The notes below the pieces were generated by a model. The model searched no databases. It was not told where the DNA came from and saw nothing but the letters and a program-made list of their open reading frames with translations. Of a DNA stretch of 30,747 nucleotides, positions 14,942 to 22,186 are shown piece after piece. The position numbers and the translations under genes are program-made. The DNA comes from a virus, in the IMG/VR virus record IMGVR_UViG_3300028844_004700, positions 1 to 30,747 of that record. The stretch is one strand, 5' to 3'. The first letter of the stretch is position 1, and every line of letters starts with the position of its first letter.

Positions 14942-16561
14942 TTAAAGAATTTTAGCTAATTGAAAAGCAAAGTCTCCTGCTAACTCATTATCAATGTAAA
15001 AATGGTACTGCGGCGGCATAAGAGATTTTATTTTTTCTCGCGCAATATCAGTTTCGTTTATTTTCTCGCTGATGCTCTCAGGAACTTCAAACTTAACAGG
15101 CTGTGAATTTACGCCTTTAAAATCTGGTTCAGTTCCTTTAACTGGATAATCAGGCTCAACAGGTTTTTCAACTGGCTTGTTTTTTTCTTCCAGTTGTCTA
15201 GCTTCTTCCTGTTCAAGTAAGAGCTTCTCACGCGCGGTTTCAGAAAGTAGCTTTTTTTCCTCTGCTTTCTTGTGGTCGTTAATTCGAGTAGTAACGATTG
15301 CCTTAAACGCTTCGTAAGGTTGATTAAGCAATTCAAAAGCATCATTAAATAAAAATTTGTAATCATTTGCTCTTTTTTCTAATAACTCAAAGTTAGGAGC
15401 GATTAGCTTAGTTGCTTCTGTAAGTTTGATTTTCCACTCGTTAACAACAGTGTCCAGCGCGTCTTCAATAGATGTGATTGTGCGCTTGTTTTTCATTGCC
15501 AAGTCAAAGTCAGGGTTAATATTAATAATTCGACCAATACCAAACTGAGCGCCAATTTCACGATCACATTCAAAAACACAATTATCAATTTTTTGTTGAG
15601 CGGTGTTTTTGAGATTGTTTTTCTTATCTTCTTTTGCTTGTTTAACTTGCTTTTCGCCATGCGCATACATTTTTTGAAGAACAGAATCAATGTCAGCGGC
15701 TAAACCTTCAAATTCTGCATAACTAACAAAGCTTGTTTTAATATCAGCTACGCGCTGTTTCAATTCTTCGCGTGTTTTCTTAACTGCTTTGTTTAGTTGG
15801 TCTTTTTCTGCAAAATCAGAATCGCTTTGTAAGTCGCGTTTCATTTCAACTATCGCAAGGTCTTTTATTTGAGTTAAATAATCAGGAAGGTTACTGATTA
15901 TATTTGTACCTTCAACCTTGCAATGAATTGAAGGCAACTCTTTTTTATCAGCAACAACAGTTTCTTGCTTTGCTTCAATTACGTGATTTTCTAAATCTTT
16001 TTCAAACAACAACCAAGCGTTAATTAATTCTTCGCGGCGCTCTGGCACTGAAAAATATTTCATCATTACGCGCTTTTCTGCTGTTCCATCTGAAACAACA
16101 AATAAAACATATTCATGCTCAGAAACTAAAAGCTGGTGCTCTAACTGCCAATAATGAGAGGGCTCTAACGTTTCATTTCTTACGTTTTCCGCTAACGTTT
16201 CATTCCAAAGTTTATGCTCAAACTCATGATCGTTATCATCTGAAATGCCATCAAAAGAAGCCATTAAGCGCAAACCTTCAATGTCATATCGAACACCGAC
16301 ACAAGGAAGGTAATCGTCCATTGTTTCAATCGATAATGTATTACGTGCGGCATCTTCTGCTTTATGCCCTTTATCAAAAAGAATTTGCTTTGATTTTGGG
16401 ATAACCGCTTCTTTAAACTCAACACTTTTTTCATCAAGCAACTGTTTACGTGTTTTGTACTTACCAGCTCCAAGAATGACCGCCGCTTCTGTGGCTGTAA
16501 AATGACTATGTCTAGACAATTTCCATTCTAAAGTGCCTTGCTCTAAGCTTAATAATTCCAT
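14942..16561 (-). CDS. YqaJ/lambda-Exo-type recombination exonuclease with long C-terminal extension
   Basis: Residues 1-200 form a YqaJ-type nuclease: 'GTLEWKLSRHSHFTATEAA' at 9-27, 'FDKGHKAEDAAR' with E69, 'ASFDGI' with D104, and 'EFEHKLW' with E115 and K117, which are the PD-(D/E)xK residues, then 'QLEHQ' at 139-143. It would degrade 5' ends to give the 3' strands annealed by the ERF protein encoded just upstream. Residues of about 230-460 are a charged coiled-coil region like those fused to or paired with phage YqaJ proteins. The tail is rich in Pro and Glu. The start follows the ERF stop by one base, with 'gaggtaaaatag' as ribosome site. Confidence 0.85.
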   Translation of the reverse strand: MELLSLEQGTLEWKLSRHSHFTATEAAVILGAGKYKTRKQLLDEKSVEFKEAVIPKSKQILFDKGHKAEDAARNTLSIETMDDYLPCVGVRYDIEGLRLMASFDGISDDNDHEFEHKLWNETLAENVRNETLEPSHYWQLEHQLLVSEHEYVLFVVSDGTAEKRVMMKYFSVPERREELINAWLLFEKDLENHVIEAKQETVVADKKELPSIHCKVEGTNIISNLPDYLTQIKDLAIVEMKRDLQSDSDFAEKDQLNKAVKKTREELKQRVADIKTSFVSYAEFEGLAADIDSVLQKMYAHGEKQVKQAKEDKKNNLKNTAQQKIDNCVFECDREIGAQFGIGRIININPDFDLAMKNKRTITSIEDALDTVVNEWKIKLTEATKLIAPNFELLEKRANDYKFLFNDAFELLNQPYEAFKAIVTTRINDHKKAEEKKLLSETAREKLLLEQEEARQLEEKNKPVEKPVEPDYPVKGTEPDFKGVNSQPVKFEVPESISEKINETDIAREKIKSLMPPQYHFYIDNELAGDFAFQLAKIL

Positions 16562-16562
16562 G

Positions 16563-17309
16563 CTATTTTACCTCTACTTGTTTTAGTTGTTCGAACTGCG
16601 CTTGGCTGATCACAATTCCTTTTTTCTGCAAATATGTAAGCATTTGATCAGGTGTTTTTTTGCCTACCTGTATTACTTTTGACCATGCAGGGAAGTTTTT
16701 ATTAAACTCTGTATCTGGGTAGCACTGAGTCTCTTGGTTGATATCAAAGCCAGTTCCATCTTCGCTATCAAAATCTTCACCGCCAACAACAATCCCCATT
16801 AGCCCAGTTAAAGTATAACGGCGTAAATATGAAAGAGTTGAAGCAATGCCCTTTAGCGCATCTTTGCCGCCACTGGAATCTCGACCAGAAGTTAGCTCGC
16901 TAAACTCAGAGTGTCCATCTTTGTGCGTGACAATGCAACGAACGGTAATTAACTCTACATTTTGCGATTGAGTAAATCGGTAAGACAATCCAGTTTTCTT
17001 TAATGCTGGCTTTATTGCCTCCGCAATATCTTCAATTTTTGCGTAAGTGTAGTAAGTTCGACCCTTTGAGCTTTCAAAGTCAACAACCCCACCTTTTTCA
17101 ATTACTGGTAAAATTGATTGGAACTCTGACATAGCCAAATCAAAAGCCTTTTTAGCTTGATTGGCATCGTAACGCTCGCTTAATGCCATTAGTCGCTCTA
17201 GCTTTTCAATGTCAGCGCCTTGATTTACCGCAAGCTCGACCAATCGCATTGGCGTACTTTGGCTTACTTGTAAGCGTTGATTTTCTTGTGTGATAATTTC
17301 GTTTTCCAT
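16563..17309 (-). CDS. ERF-family single-strand annealing protein
   Basis: This 248-residue protein carries the ERF signature: 'YTYAKIEDIAEAIKPALKKTGLSY' spans residues 87-110 (abridged here to its key stretch), and 'GGKDALKGIASTLSYLRRYT' lies at 148-166. 'GLMGIVVGGEDFD' follows at 169-181. ERF proteins, as in P22, form rings that anneal complementary single strands and partner with an exonuclease, which is the next gene here. The family length is about 200-250 residues, so the protein is complete. The C-terminal 60 residues are a variable region. The ribosome site is 'aggag', 5 bases before ATG 17309. Confidence 0.9.
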   Translation of the reverse strand: MENEIITQENQRLQVSQSTPMRLVELAVNQGADIEKLERLMALSERYDANQAKKAFDLAMSEFQSILPVIEKGGVVDFESSKGRTYYTYAKIEDIAEAIKPALKKTGLSYRFTQSQNVELITVRCIVTHKDGHSEFSELTSGRDSSGGKDALKGIASTLSYLRRYTLTGLMGIVVGGEDFDSEDGTGFDINQETQCYPDTEFNKNFPAWSKVIQVGKKTPDQMLTYLQKKGIVISQAQFEQLKQVEVK

Positions 17310-17317
17310 GGTAGCTC

Positions 17318-17608
17318 CTATTTATAAACACACTTAATTTCAGCTATTAAAGCTTCAACTTTGCAATTAAAGTCGTATATTGATTTCGCATCGAGCGGTA
17401 AATAAATAGAATTCACGCAATGTATATCTACATCACCATTCCATATGTAACATATTAAATACCCACAGTTCGGCTTAGCATCTACGCTGAGGCTAATGCC
17501 ATTTCTTGGCTTAAAATCAACAGTAAAATCAACAATTTTATTAATGCCTCTCTTAACTGCTTCTTTTATTTGTTTCTGCTCGTTTATTTGTTTCTGTTCG
17601 TTATTCAT
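17318..17608 (-). CDS. Paralogue B of a small phage protein pair
   Basis: A 96-residue protein begins with a Gln-rich duplicated start (NEQKQINEQKQIKEA). Its body 'GINKIVDFTVDFKPRNG...KPNCGYLICYIWNG' aligns without gaps for about 80 residues to the 118-residue protein encoded at 17671-18027, with close to half of positions identical by eye. The two genes are therefore a tandem duplication. The ribosome site 'aagga' precedes ATG 17608. No function is recognised; both sit between the small membrane genes and the ERF gene in the first leftward operon. Confidence 0.6.
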   Translation of the reverse strand: MNNEQKQINEQKQIKEAVKRGINKIVDFTVDFKPRNGISLSVDAKPNCGYLICYIWNGDVDIHCVNSIYLPLDAKSIYDFNCKVEALIAEIKCVYK

Positions 17609-17618
17609 ATTTTAATCC

Positions 17619-17678
17619 TTATTTATTTAAAATATCGCGATGAATGCACACTTTTGTTTGCTCGTAATTCCTACCCAT
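17619..17678 (-). pseudogene. Remnant of duplicated small-gene 3' end (19 codons)
   Basis: A 19-codon frame overlaps the stop of the 17671 gene and ends 'CIHRDILNK', echoing the end 'RINCDILNK' of the small membrane protein at 18152-18331. The last 20 bases (17619-17638) are identical to 18152-18171, a direct repeat 533 bases apart. This is best read as the broken edge of the duplication that made the paralogue pair. It could still be translated, but the ribosome site is weak. Confidence 0.5.
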
Positions 17679-18027
17679 ATTCGCGCTTAATTTCAGATAT
17701 TAAATGTTCAACATTGAAATTAAAGTCGTCGATTTCTTTTATTGAGAGTGCAAAGTGTACAATCTGCATGCGACATGCTTCTCCTTTACCGTTCCATACA
17801 TAACAGAATGAATAACCATTGTTAGGCTTAAAATCTATGCTAAACCGGTTGCCATTTTCTGGCCTAAACTCAATCGCAAAATTAACAAGCTTATTAATAC
17901 CTTTCTCAATCGCTTGGTTTACTTGTTGTTGTTCGTTTTCAAACTCAAATCTAACGCTGCCAATAACAACAAGATTGCCATATTCAATTGACCAATCCCC
18001 CTTTGTAAATTTAGTTTTATTGCTCAT
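17671..18027 (-). CDS. Paralogue A of a small phage protein pair
   Basis: A 118-residue protein with 'GDWSIEYGNLVVIG' near the start, then the region shared with the 96-residue paralogue ('GINKLVNFAIEFRPENG...KPNNGYSFCYVWNG') and the ending 'HLISEIKREYG'. The frame is open to 18087, but 'ggaggtg' lies 7 bases before the ATG at 18027, and that ATG overlaps the stop of a 37-residue membrane protein (TAATG), so 18027 is the likely start. No family was recognised. The conserved 'KPNxGYxxCYxWNG' core suggests a common fold kept under selection in both copies. Confidence 0.6.
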   Translation of the reverse strand: MSNKTKFTKGDWSIEYGNLVVIGSVRFEFENEQQQVNQAIEKGINKLVNFAIEFRPENGNRFSIDFKPNNGYSFCYVWNGKGEACRMQIVHFALSIKEIDDFNFNVEHLISEIKREYG

Positions 18028-18140
18028 TACAAAACACCTCCAGCGATAAGTGATCCAACTATATAAAAAGCAAACGCAACTGAGCACATAACTATGATTA
18101 CTGTCGCCTTAAACTCTTCTACCATTTTTGGTTCTTTCAT
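18027..18140 (-). CDS. 37-residue single-span membrane protein
   Basis: A short frame (MKEPKMVEEFKATVIIVMCS...) encodes a charged start and one hydrophobic span, about residues 12-36, ending 'GGVL'. Its ATG at 18140 has 'aaagga' upstream, and its stop TAA overlaps the start of the next gene. Tight coupling on both sides supports real coding. Small membrane peptides expressed first from an early phage promoter often act on the host envelope or in superinfection exclusion, but no function can be read from this sequence. Confidence 0.55.
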   Translation of the reverse strand: MKEPKMVEEFKATVIIVMCSVAFAFYIVGSLIAGGVL

Positions 18141-18151
18141 TTTTATTTCCT

Positions 18152-18331
18152 TTATTTATTTAAAATATCGCAATTAATGCGTTCGTTGTAAGCTGGCATA
18201 CCGTTCGTAATGCGTTGGCAGTATCTGCTTTGCTCTATCTGTTCATCTTCAAAGCTAAGCTCCCCCATGATTAAAGCAATCAAAAAAATTATCAATACTG
18301 TTAAATATGCCTGTACTTTGTTAGTTGTCAT
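18152..18331 (-). CDS. Small membrane-anchored protein, first leftward gene
   Basis: The 59-residue product has a hydrophobic span at about residues 8-24 ('AYLTVLIIFLIALIMG') and then an acidic, Cys-containing tail (C38 and C54 approximately) ending 'DILNK', probably periplasmic. The frame extends upstream to 18379, but a promoter at 18398-18370 puts the transcript start near 18363, and 'agga' precedes the ATG at 18331. It is the first gene of the leftward early unit. The tail could form a disulphide. Function unknown. Confidence 0.55.
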   Translation of the reverse strand: MTTNKVQAYLTVLIIFLIALIMGELSFEDEQIEQSRYCQRITNGMPAYNERINCDILNK

Positions 18332-18369
18332 TTTCTTAATCCTGTTGGTTGTTTTGTTTGGATAACTGA

Positions 18370-18398
18370 ACTCTAGCAATTGAATTTTATACTGTCAA
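18370..18398 (-). promoter_or_regulatory. Leftward early promoter
   Basis: Minus strand: TTGACA (18398-18393), a perfect -35 hexamer, then 17 bases, then TAGAGT (18375-18370), 4 of 6 matches to the -10 consensus. The predicted start is near 18363, about 32 bases before the ATG of the first leftward gene. The -35 box abuts the palindrome array. Confidence 0.65.
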
Positions 18399-18441
18399 CT
18401 AGTATTTAATAAATATTTAATAAATATTTATTAAATATTTA
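18399..18441. repeat. Phased palindrome array in the divergent control region
   Basis: Three exact copies of the 10-bp palindrome TAAATATTTA lie at 18410-18419, 18421-18430 and 18432-18441, with centres 11 bp apart, about one helical turn. Together they form a perfect 32-bp inverted repeat (18410-18441). A degenerate copy (7 of 10) at 18399-18408 keeps the 11-bp phase. The array sits between the -35 boxes of the two divergent promoters, so it is a likely cooperative operator, or an AT-rich unwinding or origin element. Confidence 0.75.
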
Positions 18442-18463
18442 CTGTATTTATTGCAAATATATA

Positions 18464-18492
18464 TTGACTTGGCTTTTTTTGTTAGGTACATT
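18464..18492 (+). promoter_or_regulatory. Rightward early promoter
   Basis: TTGACT (18464-18469), a 17-base T-rich spacer and TACATT (18487-18492) make a good sigma70-type promoter. Transcription would begin near 18499. The ribosome site 'gagga' at 18512-18516 precedes the HTH gene at 18523. Confidence 0.7.
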
Positions 18493-18522
18493 TAACGAAA
18501 TTAATCAAAACGAGGACTATGT

Positions 18523-18756
18523 ATGTACGGTAATACAATTAAATCACTAATGAATAAACATTCTTTTGACTCTGTTTATGAGCTAGCTAAAGAATCAGGT
18601 GTAACCGCAATGGGTATAAGCAATATTATTAATAATGATGTTAAAAAGCCTCATCGCACAACCATTAAAAAACTAGCTGAGGTTTTTGACTTAACGGTAA
18701 TTCAATTAAAAGACCAAGTTAAAGCAGAGCAAGAAAAATATAGCGATGAGGGGTAA
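18523..18756 (+). CDS. Cro/XRE-type HTH regulator, first rightward gene
   Basis: A 77-residue HTH protein: residues 15-65 read as 'SVYELAKESGVTAMGISNII' and then 'HRTTIKKLAEVFDLTVIQLK', a complete XRE domain with nothing beyond it but a short charged tail. Its position directly after the rightward promoter and next to the palindrome array makes it the best candidate for binding that array, as Cro does in lambda-like switches. No full-length CI-type repressor with a cleavage domain was found. The stop is followed 3 bases later by the replication gene. Confidence 0.75.
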   Translation: MYGNTIKSLMNKHSFDSVYELAKESGVTAMGISNIINNDVKKPHRTTIKKLAEVFDLTVIQLKDQVKAEQEKYSDEG

Positions 18757-18759
18757 TTC

Positions 18760-19569
18760 ATGAAATGGGTTAAACACGACACAGATGCAAACCAAGACGC
18801 AAAACTTCAAAATGTATTGCTTGATTATGGACTTGATGGTTACGGGCTTTATTGGTACTGCATAGAGCTTATTGCTGGAAAGGTTGATAACGACAATATA
18901 ACGTTTGAACTTGAGCATGACGCTAGAATCATAGCTAGAAATACTGGCAGTTCTGTTCAAAAAGTTCAAGAAATGATGACTTATTTTGTTAATGAGGGTT
19001 TGTTTGAGAATAACGATGGGGTTGTTACATGCCTAAAGCTTGCTAAGCGATTAGATAAATCAATGACAAGCAATGCGCAAATGCGTGAAATCATTGGTAA
19101 TTTAAAAAGTCATGATTCAGTCATGATAAAATCAGCAAAACCCATGCAAGATAAGATTAGATTAGATAAGAATAGATTAGATAAGAATAGAGAAGATATA
19201 AACCCTATTGTTAAGCCAGAGGCTAAACCAAGTAAATATAAGTTTGACGCTTATCACATGGAGATTTCGGATTGGATGCTTTCAAGGTTGTTAGTTCTAT
19301 ACCCAAATCTAAAAAGGCCAAATTTAGATTCTTGGGCTAACACTTTAAGGCTAATGATTGAAGTCGATAAGCGAGATCCTGCTATGATTAGCAAGGTTTT
19401 CGAGTGGGCTAATCAGGACACATTTTGGTCTAGTAATATTTTAAGCGCCAACTCACTAAGGAAACAGTTTGATAAGCTTGCTGTTAAAGTAAATCAGCCA
19501 GCGAACAACCAATCAACGCTAAATAGAATTAGCAGTGATTTCAGTAAAAAACCGGAAGGGTGGAGTTAG
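18760..19569 (+). CDS. Phage replication initiator (Lin1244/Lin1753-like N-terminal domain)
   Basis: The 269-residue protein starts 'MKWVKHDTDANQDAKL', followed by 'YGLDGYGLYWYCIELIAG', the hallmark of the DUF4373 winged-helix domain in phage DnaD/O-like initiators (residues 1-110). A short linker with 'DKIRLDKNRLDKNRED' at about 130-144 is encoded by 15-bp DNA repeats that may be the origin. Residues 155-245 are a helical C-terminal domain with 'DSWANTLRLMIEVDKRDP' and 'FWSSNILSANSLRKQFDKL', likely to contact the helicase loader encoded next. The ribosome site is 'gagggg'. It would bind the origin and recruit host DnaB through the loader. Confidence 0.8.
   Translation: MKWVKHDTDANQDAKLQNVLLDYGLDGYGLYWYCIELIAGKVDNDNITFELEHDARIIARNTGSSVQKVQEMMTYFVNEGLFENNDGVVTCLKLAKRLDKSMTSNAQMREIIGNLKSHDSVMIKSAKPMQDKIRLDKNRLDKNREDINPIVKPEAKPSKYKFDAYHMEISDWMLSRLLVLYPNLKRPNLDSWANTLRLMIEVDKRDPAMISKVFEWANQDTFWSSNILSANSLRKQFDKLAVKVNQPANNQSTLNRISSDFSKKPEGWS
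19146..19190 (+). repeat. In-gene iterons, putative replication origin
   Basis: Two identical 15-bp units (attagataagaatag) lie at 19161-19175 and 19176-19190, and a third, 11 of 15 matching, at 19146-19160. A purine-rich AT stretch follows. They fall within the linker of the initiator gene, like the origin inside the lambda O gene. Codon constraint on the linker could also produce a repeat. Confidence 0.55.
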
Positions 19570-19570
19570 C

Positions 19571-20278
19571 ATGAAAACACTATCTGAACTTTTAAATGAA
19601 AATGACAATGGTGACAAACCTAAATTAACCTATGAAGACCTGCTTAAAAAGCGCGAGGAGGAGAATAAGCAATTTATAGATGAACTCGTCAAGCAAAAAG
19701 GCAAAAGCTCCTTAGAATTGCTTGTAGGGCGCTCTGGTATTTTACCATTACACCAAGATTGCACGGTAAATAATTTTATTGCTAACACGCCAGAGCAAAA
19801 AAGAGCAAGGCAGTTTGCGCACTTTTACGCTCTAAACTTTAACAAAGACAACGGCACTAATTTTATTTTGAGTGGTGAAAGCCGAACAGGTAAAAATCAT
19901 TTGTCAGCAGCAATTTGCAGCAAATTAATTAAAGATGGTAAGTCATGCTTAATAATTACCATTACCGATTTAATGATAAAAATGCGCAAGTGTTACGGTG
20001 ACAAAGCGGAATTAACAGAAGATGAATTCATTAATAGCTTAATAAAATTAGACTTATTGGTTATTGACGAAATCGGATTGCAACGCAAAAACGATAATGA
20101 AATGCTTTTGCTTAATCAAATAGTTGACCAGCGAACAGGGCATTTAAAGCCAACTGGAATGCTAACGAACTTAAACTCGGAAGAATTAAGCGCCCTTTTA
20201 GGTGTTCGCATAATGAACCGAATGCAAGAAAACGGCGGTCAATGGGTCGCATTTAATTGGTCAAGCTTTAAAAAATAG
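19571..20278 (+). CDS. dnaC: DnaC-like helicase loader (AAA+ ATPase)
   Basis: A 235-residue protein resembling E. coli DnaC. Walker A is 'GESRTGKNHLSAAI' (residues 102-115) with K108 and the DnaC-typical Asn109-His110; 'DGKSCLIITITDLM' follows, Walker B is 'LLVIDEIG' at 162-169, and 'NQIVDQRT' and 'TGMLTNLNSEEL' are sensor-region matches. The ending 'WVAFNWSSF' also matches DnaC. It would load host DnaB onto single strands opened by the initiator. The ATG at 19571 has 'ggag' just upstream; an earlier ATG at 19535 lies inside the initiator gene and is less likely. The N-terminal 50 residues are charged, suiting a DnaB-binding region. Confidence 0.88.
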   Translation: MKTLSELLNENDNGDKPKLTYEDLLKKREEENKQFIDELVKQKGKSSLELLVGRSGILPLHQDCTVNNFIANTPEQKRARQFAHFYALNFNKDNGTNFILSGESRTGKNHLSAAICSKLIKDGKSCLIITITDLMIKMRKCYGDKAELTEDEFINSLIKLDLLVIDEIGLQRKNDNEMLLLNQIVDQRTGHLKPTGMLTNLNSEELSALLGVRIMNRMQENGGQWVAFNWSSFKK

Positions 20279-20286
20279 AGGTAATT

Positions 20287-20982
20287 ATGAAAATTTCAGA
20301 AAAAGATAAAAATATTGTTGCGGCGGTGATTGCTAGTCGCGGTGAAATAAAGGGTGAGGATTATGCCTTTGAGAGAGTAGCTGTTTGTATTAAGCCAGTT
20401 TGCGGCTATAACAGTGGAGAAGTGCTATTAGTGCATCACACGGCAAACCAGAGCATCTGGAAGTACATCTGCACAATAGAAGAATACAACCAGTGCATTG
20501 AAGATATGGAACTAGCTGGGTGGATGTGCAGTATATATAGAGATTACACTCATTATAAGGATATGTGTAAGAGGATCAGTATTTACACATCAAACAAAAC
20601 ACTATTAAAAAAGAATTGCATTTATGATAAGCCTTTGGTTTATACGCAAGATGATTATGATAATAATGTAATGCCGCCTATCGGATGCAAATTAAATGTA
20701 AAGAACAAGTCAGCTTTGTGGACAAATGTCACGCTTAAATTTTCTGGTAACGCTCATGTTATCATTGGATGTAATGATAAAGTGCTGGATCAATGTTTCC
20801 TTATTGGTGACGTACAGTTTTTGCCAACCAAAACACCAGAGCAGATAAAGCAAGATAAGATAGATTCTCAAATAAAAGACCTAGCTATAAAATATTCCGG
20901 ACTTTTCGATGACCTTGATACATCTCCGTTGTCGTTTATAGCAGCGCTACAGAAAGATGGATACATAGTAGAGCCTAAATAG
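20287..20982 (+). CDS. Cysteine-rich hypothetical phage protein
   Basis: A 231-residue protein with ten cysteines spread over residues 30-170, none in a plain CxxC pair. It begins 'MKISEKDKNIVAAVIASRGE', and its central part holds 'VYTQDDYDNNVMPPIGCKLN'. The last 50 residues are helical and charged ('EQIKQDKIDSQIKDLAIKY'). The ribosome site 'agagg' precedes ATG 20287. It sits between the DnaC-like loader and the Dam methylase in the early rightward operon, so a role in replication or DNA modification is possible, but nothing in the sequence shows one. Confidence 0.6.
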   Translation: MKISEKDKNIVAAVIASRGEIKGEDYAFERVAVCIKPVCGYNSGEVLLVHHTANQSIWKYICTIEEYNQCIEDMELAGWMCSIYRDYTHYKDMCKRISIYTSNKTLLKKNCIYDKPLVYTQDDYDNNVMPPIGCKLNVKNKSALWTNVTLKFSGNAHVIIGCNDKVLDQCFLIGDVQFLPTKTPEQIKQDKIDSQIKDLAIKYSGLFDDLDTSPLSFIAALQKDGYIVEPK

Positions 20983-20993
20983 GAGTAAATAAC

Positions 20994-21551
20994 ATGGCAG
21001 TATCGAACGGAAATTCAAATACACCGGAAAGCGAAAAAGACTTAGGTCAAACCCCATGGTGGTTCATTCGCTCACTTGAAAACCTTTTGGGTAGAGAGTT
21101 AGACTTAGATGCTTGTTGCTTGGAAGCTACGGCAAAAGCGGATAAATTTATATCACTTGAGAATGGAGTGGATTGCTTTGTTGATGAGTGGATTGTTAAT
21201 ATAAATGGCAATAACCTTGCATGGTGCAACCCTCCATTTTCTAATATTGACCCCTTTATTGATCGCGCAATTCACCAGTGTAAAAAACACGGAACAGTAA
21301 CGGCAATGATTATACCAAACAACCCCGAGGTTGCTTATCGCAGAAAATTAAAAGATGTTTGTGATACGTTTATTGAAATGCCTTTCCGCCTAAAGTTTTT
21401 GCGCCCTGATGGATGTAAATTTTTAGATGCAAAAGGCAATGAAAACAGCCCAAAGTTTAGTTGTGCGGTAGGCATTATCACGCCTTTGGGCTTGCAGTTC
21501 CCCTCTAGAGTCGTTGAGTATGATTTTAGAGCAGGGTTTTATGAAAAATAA
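20994..21551 (+). CDS. dam: Phage DNA N6-adenine methyltransferase (Dam-like)
   Basis: The 185-residue protein begins with 'QTPWWFIRSLENLLG' and 'ELDLDACC' (residues 35-42, the S-adenosylmethionine-side motif). 'WCNPPFS' at 77-83 is the NPPF form of the catalytic (D/N)PP(Y/F) loop, followed by 'MIIPNNPE'. This matches the short phage Dam family, which methylates adenine, usually in GATC, to protect or mark phage DNA. There is no target-recognition insert beyond the family's usual one. The ribosome site 'aggag' precedes ATG 20994. It belongs to the early rightward operon. Confidence 0.87.
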   Translation: MAVSNGNSNTPESEKDLGQTPWWFIRSLENLLGRELDLDACCLEATAKADKFISLENGVDCFVDEWIVNINGNNLAWCNPPFSNIDPFIDRAIHQCKKHGTVTAMIIPNNPEVAYRRKLKDVCDTFIEMPFRLKFLRPDGCKFLDAKGNENSPKFSCAVGIITPLGLQFPSRVVEYDFRAGFYEK

Positions 21552-21575
21552 TCTACATTAATTAAGGAGCTTATT

Positions 21576-21716
21576 ATGGATGATGAAGAGGTAAATCTAA
21601 TAGAGGTCGCTATCGACCTTGTCATTGATTTAATTATTAGCAATAAAATAACAGGCGATAAAAAGCAAAAGGCGCTTGATGCAATCGATTTGTTAGCACA
21701 AGTTATTAAAAAATAA
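21576..21716 (+). CDS. 46-residue acidic-helical small protein
   Basis: The frame MDDEEVNLIEVAIDLVIDLI... encodes an acidic start, a hydrophobic amphipathic helix (residues 7-22) and a basic second helix ending 'AQVIKK'. A good ribosome site, 'aaggagc', stands 6 bases before the ATG. It fills the space between the Dam and DUF1367 genes. It may be a small protein-binding factor; no family was recognised. Confidence 0.5.
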   Translation: MDDEEVNLIEVAIDLVIDLIISNKITGDKKQKALDAIDLLAQVIKK

Positions 21717-21748
21717 AACGCGGAAAGTCGAAATTAACAAGGCTAATC

Positions 21749-22186
21749 ATGAAAATTGAAGTCATAAAACTTGCCGGTGGCGTGTTATGCGCCGCTAGCG
21801 ATTTAGAGCTAGAAAAGCTAAATAAGTTTAAAACTAACGGGCAATACACAATTGAGATTAAGCGAGTTAGAAACCCTGATTTTCACAGGAAGGTATTTGC
21901 TTTTTTTAATTTCTGTTTTGAGCACTGGCGAGGGGATAATGAGTTTCAAAGCGAGTCAAAGCAGTTTGACGTATTTAGAAATCATTTAACCGTTTTGTCT
22001 GGTTTTTATGAATCGCTTTACAATATCAAAGGCGAGGTTAGAATCGAGGCTAAATCGCTTTCATTCTCTGCAATGTCACAAGAAGAGTTTGAAGAGTGCT
22101 ATAATGCTTTAATTAGGGCGGCAATGAAGAATATTTTTAACAGTGCCGATGATAATACATACAATCAATTAAGGGGATTTTTCTAA
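21749..22186 (+). CDS. DUF1367-family phage protein
   Basis: A 145-residue protein with the features of DUF1367: 'KFKTNGQYTIEIKRVRNPDF' followed by 'HRKVFAFFNFCFEHW' (residues 45-60), a middle 'FRNHLTVLSGFY', and 'EAKSLSFSAMSQEEFEECYN'. The family is common in the nin-like region of tailed phages, and its function is unsettled. Neighbours (Dam upstream, NinG downstream) agree with that setting. Its stop shares one base with the next start (TAATG). Confidence 0.7.
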   Translation: MKIEVIKLAGGVLCAASDLELEKLNKFKTNGQYTIEIKRVRNPDFHRKVFAFFNFCFEHWRGDNEFQSESKQFDVFRNHLTVLSGFYESLYNIKGEVRIEAKSLSFSAMSQEEFEECYNALIRAAMKNIFNSADDNTYNQLRGFF

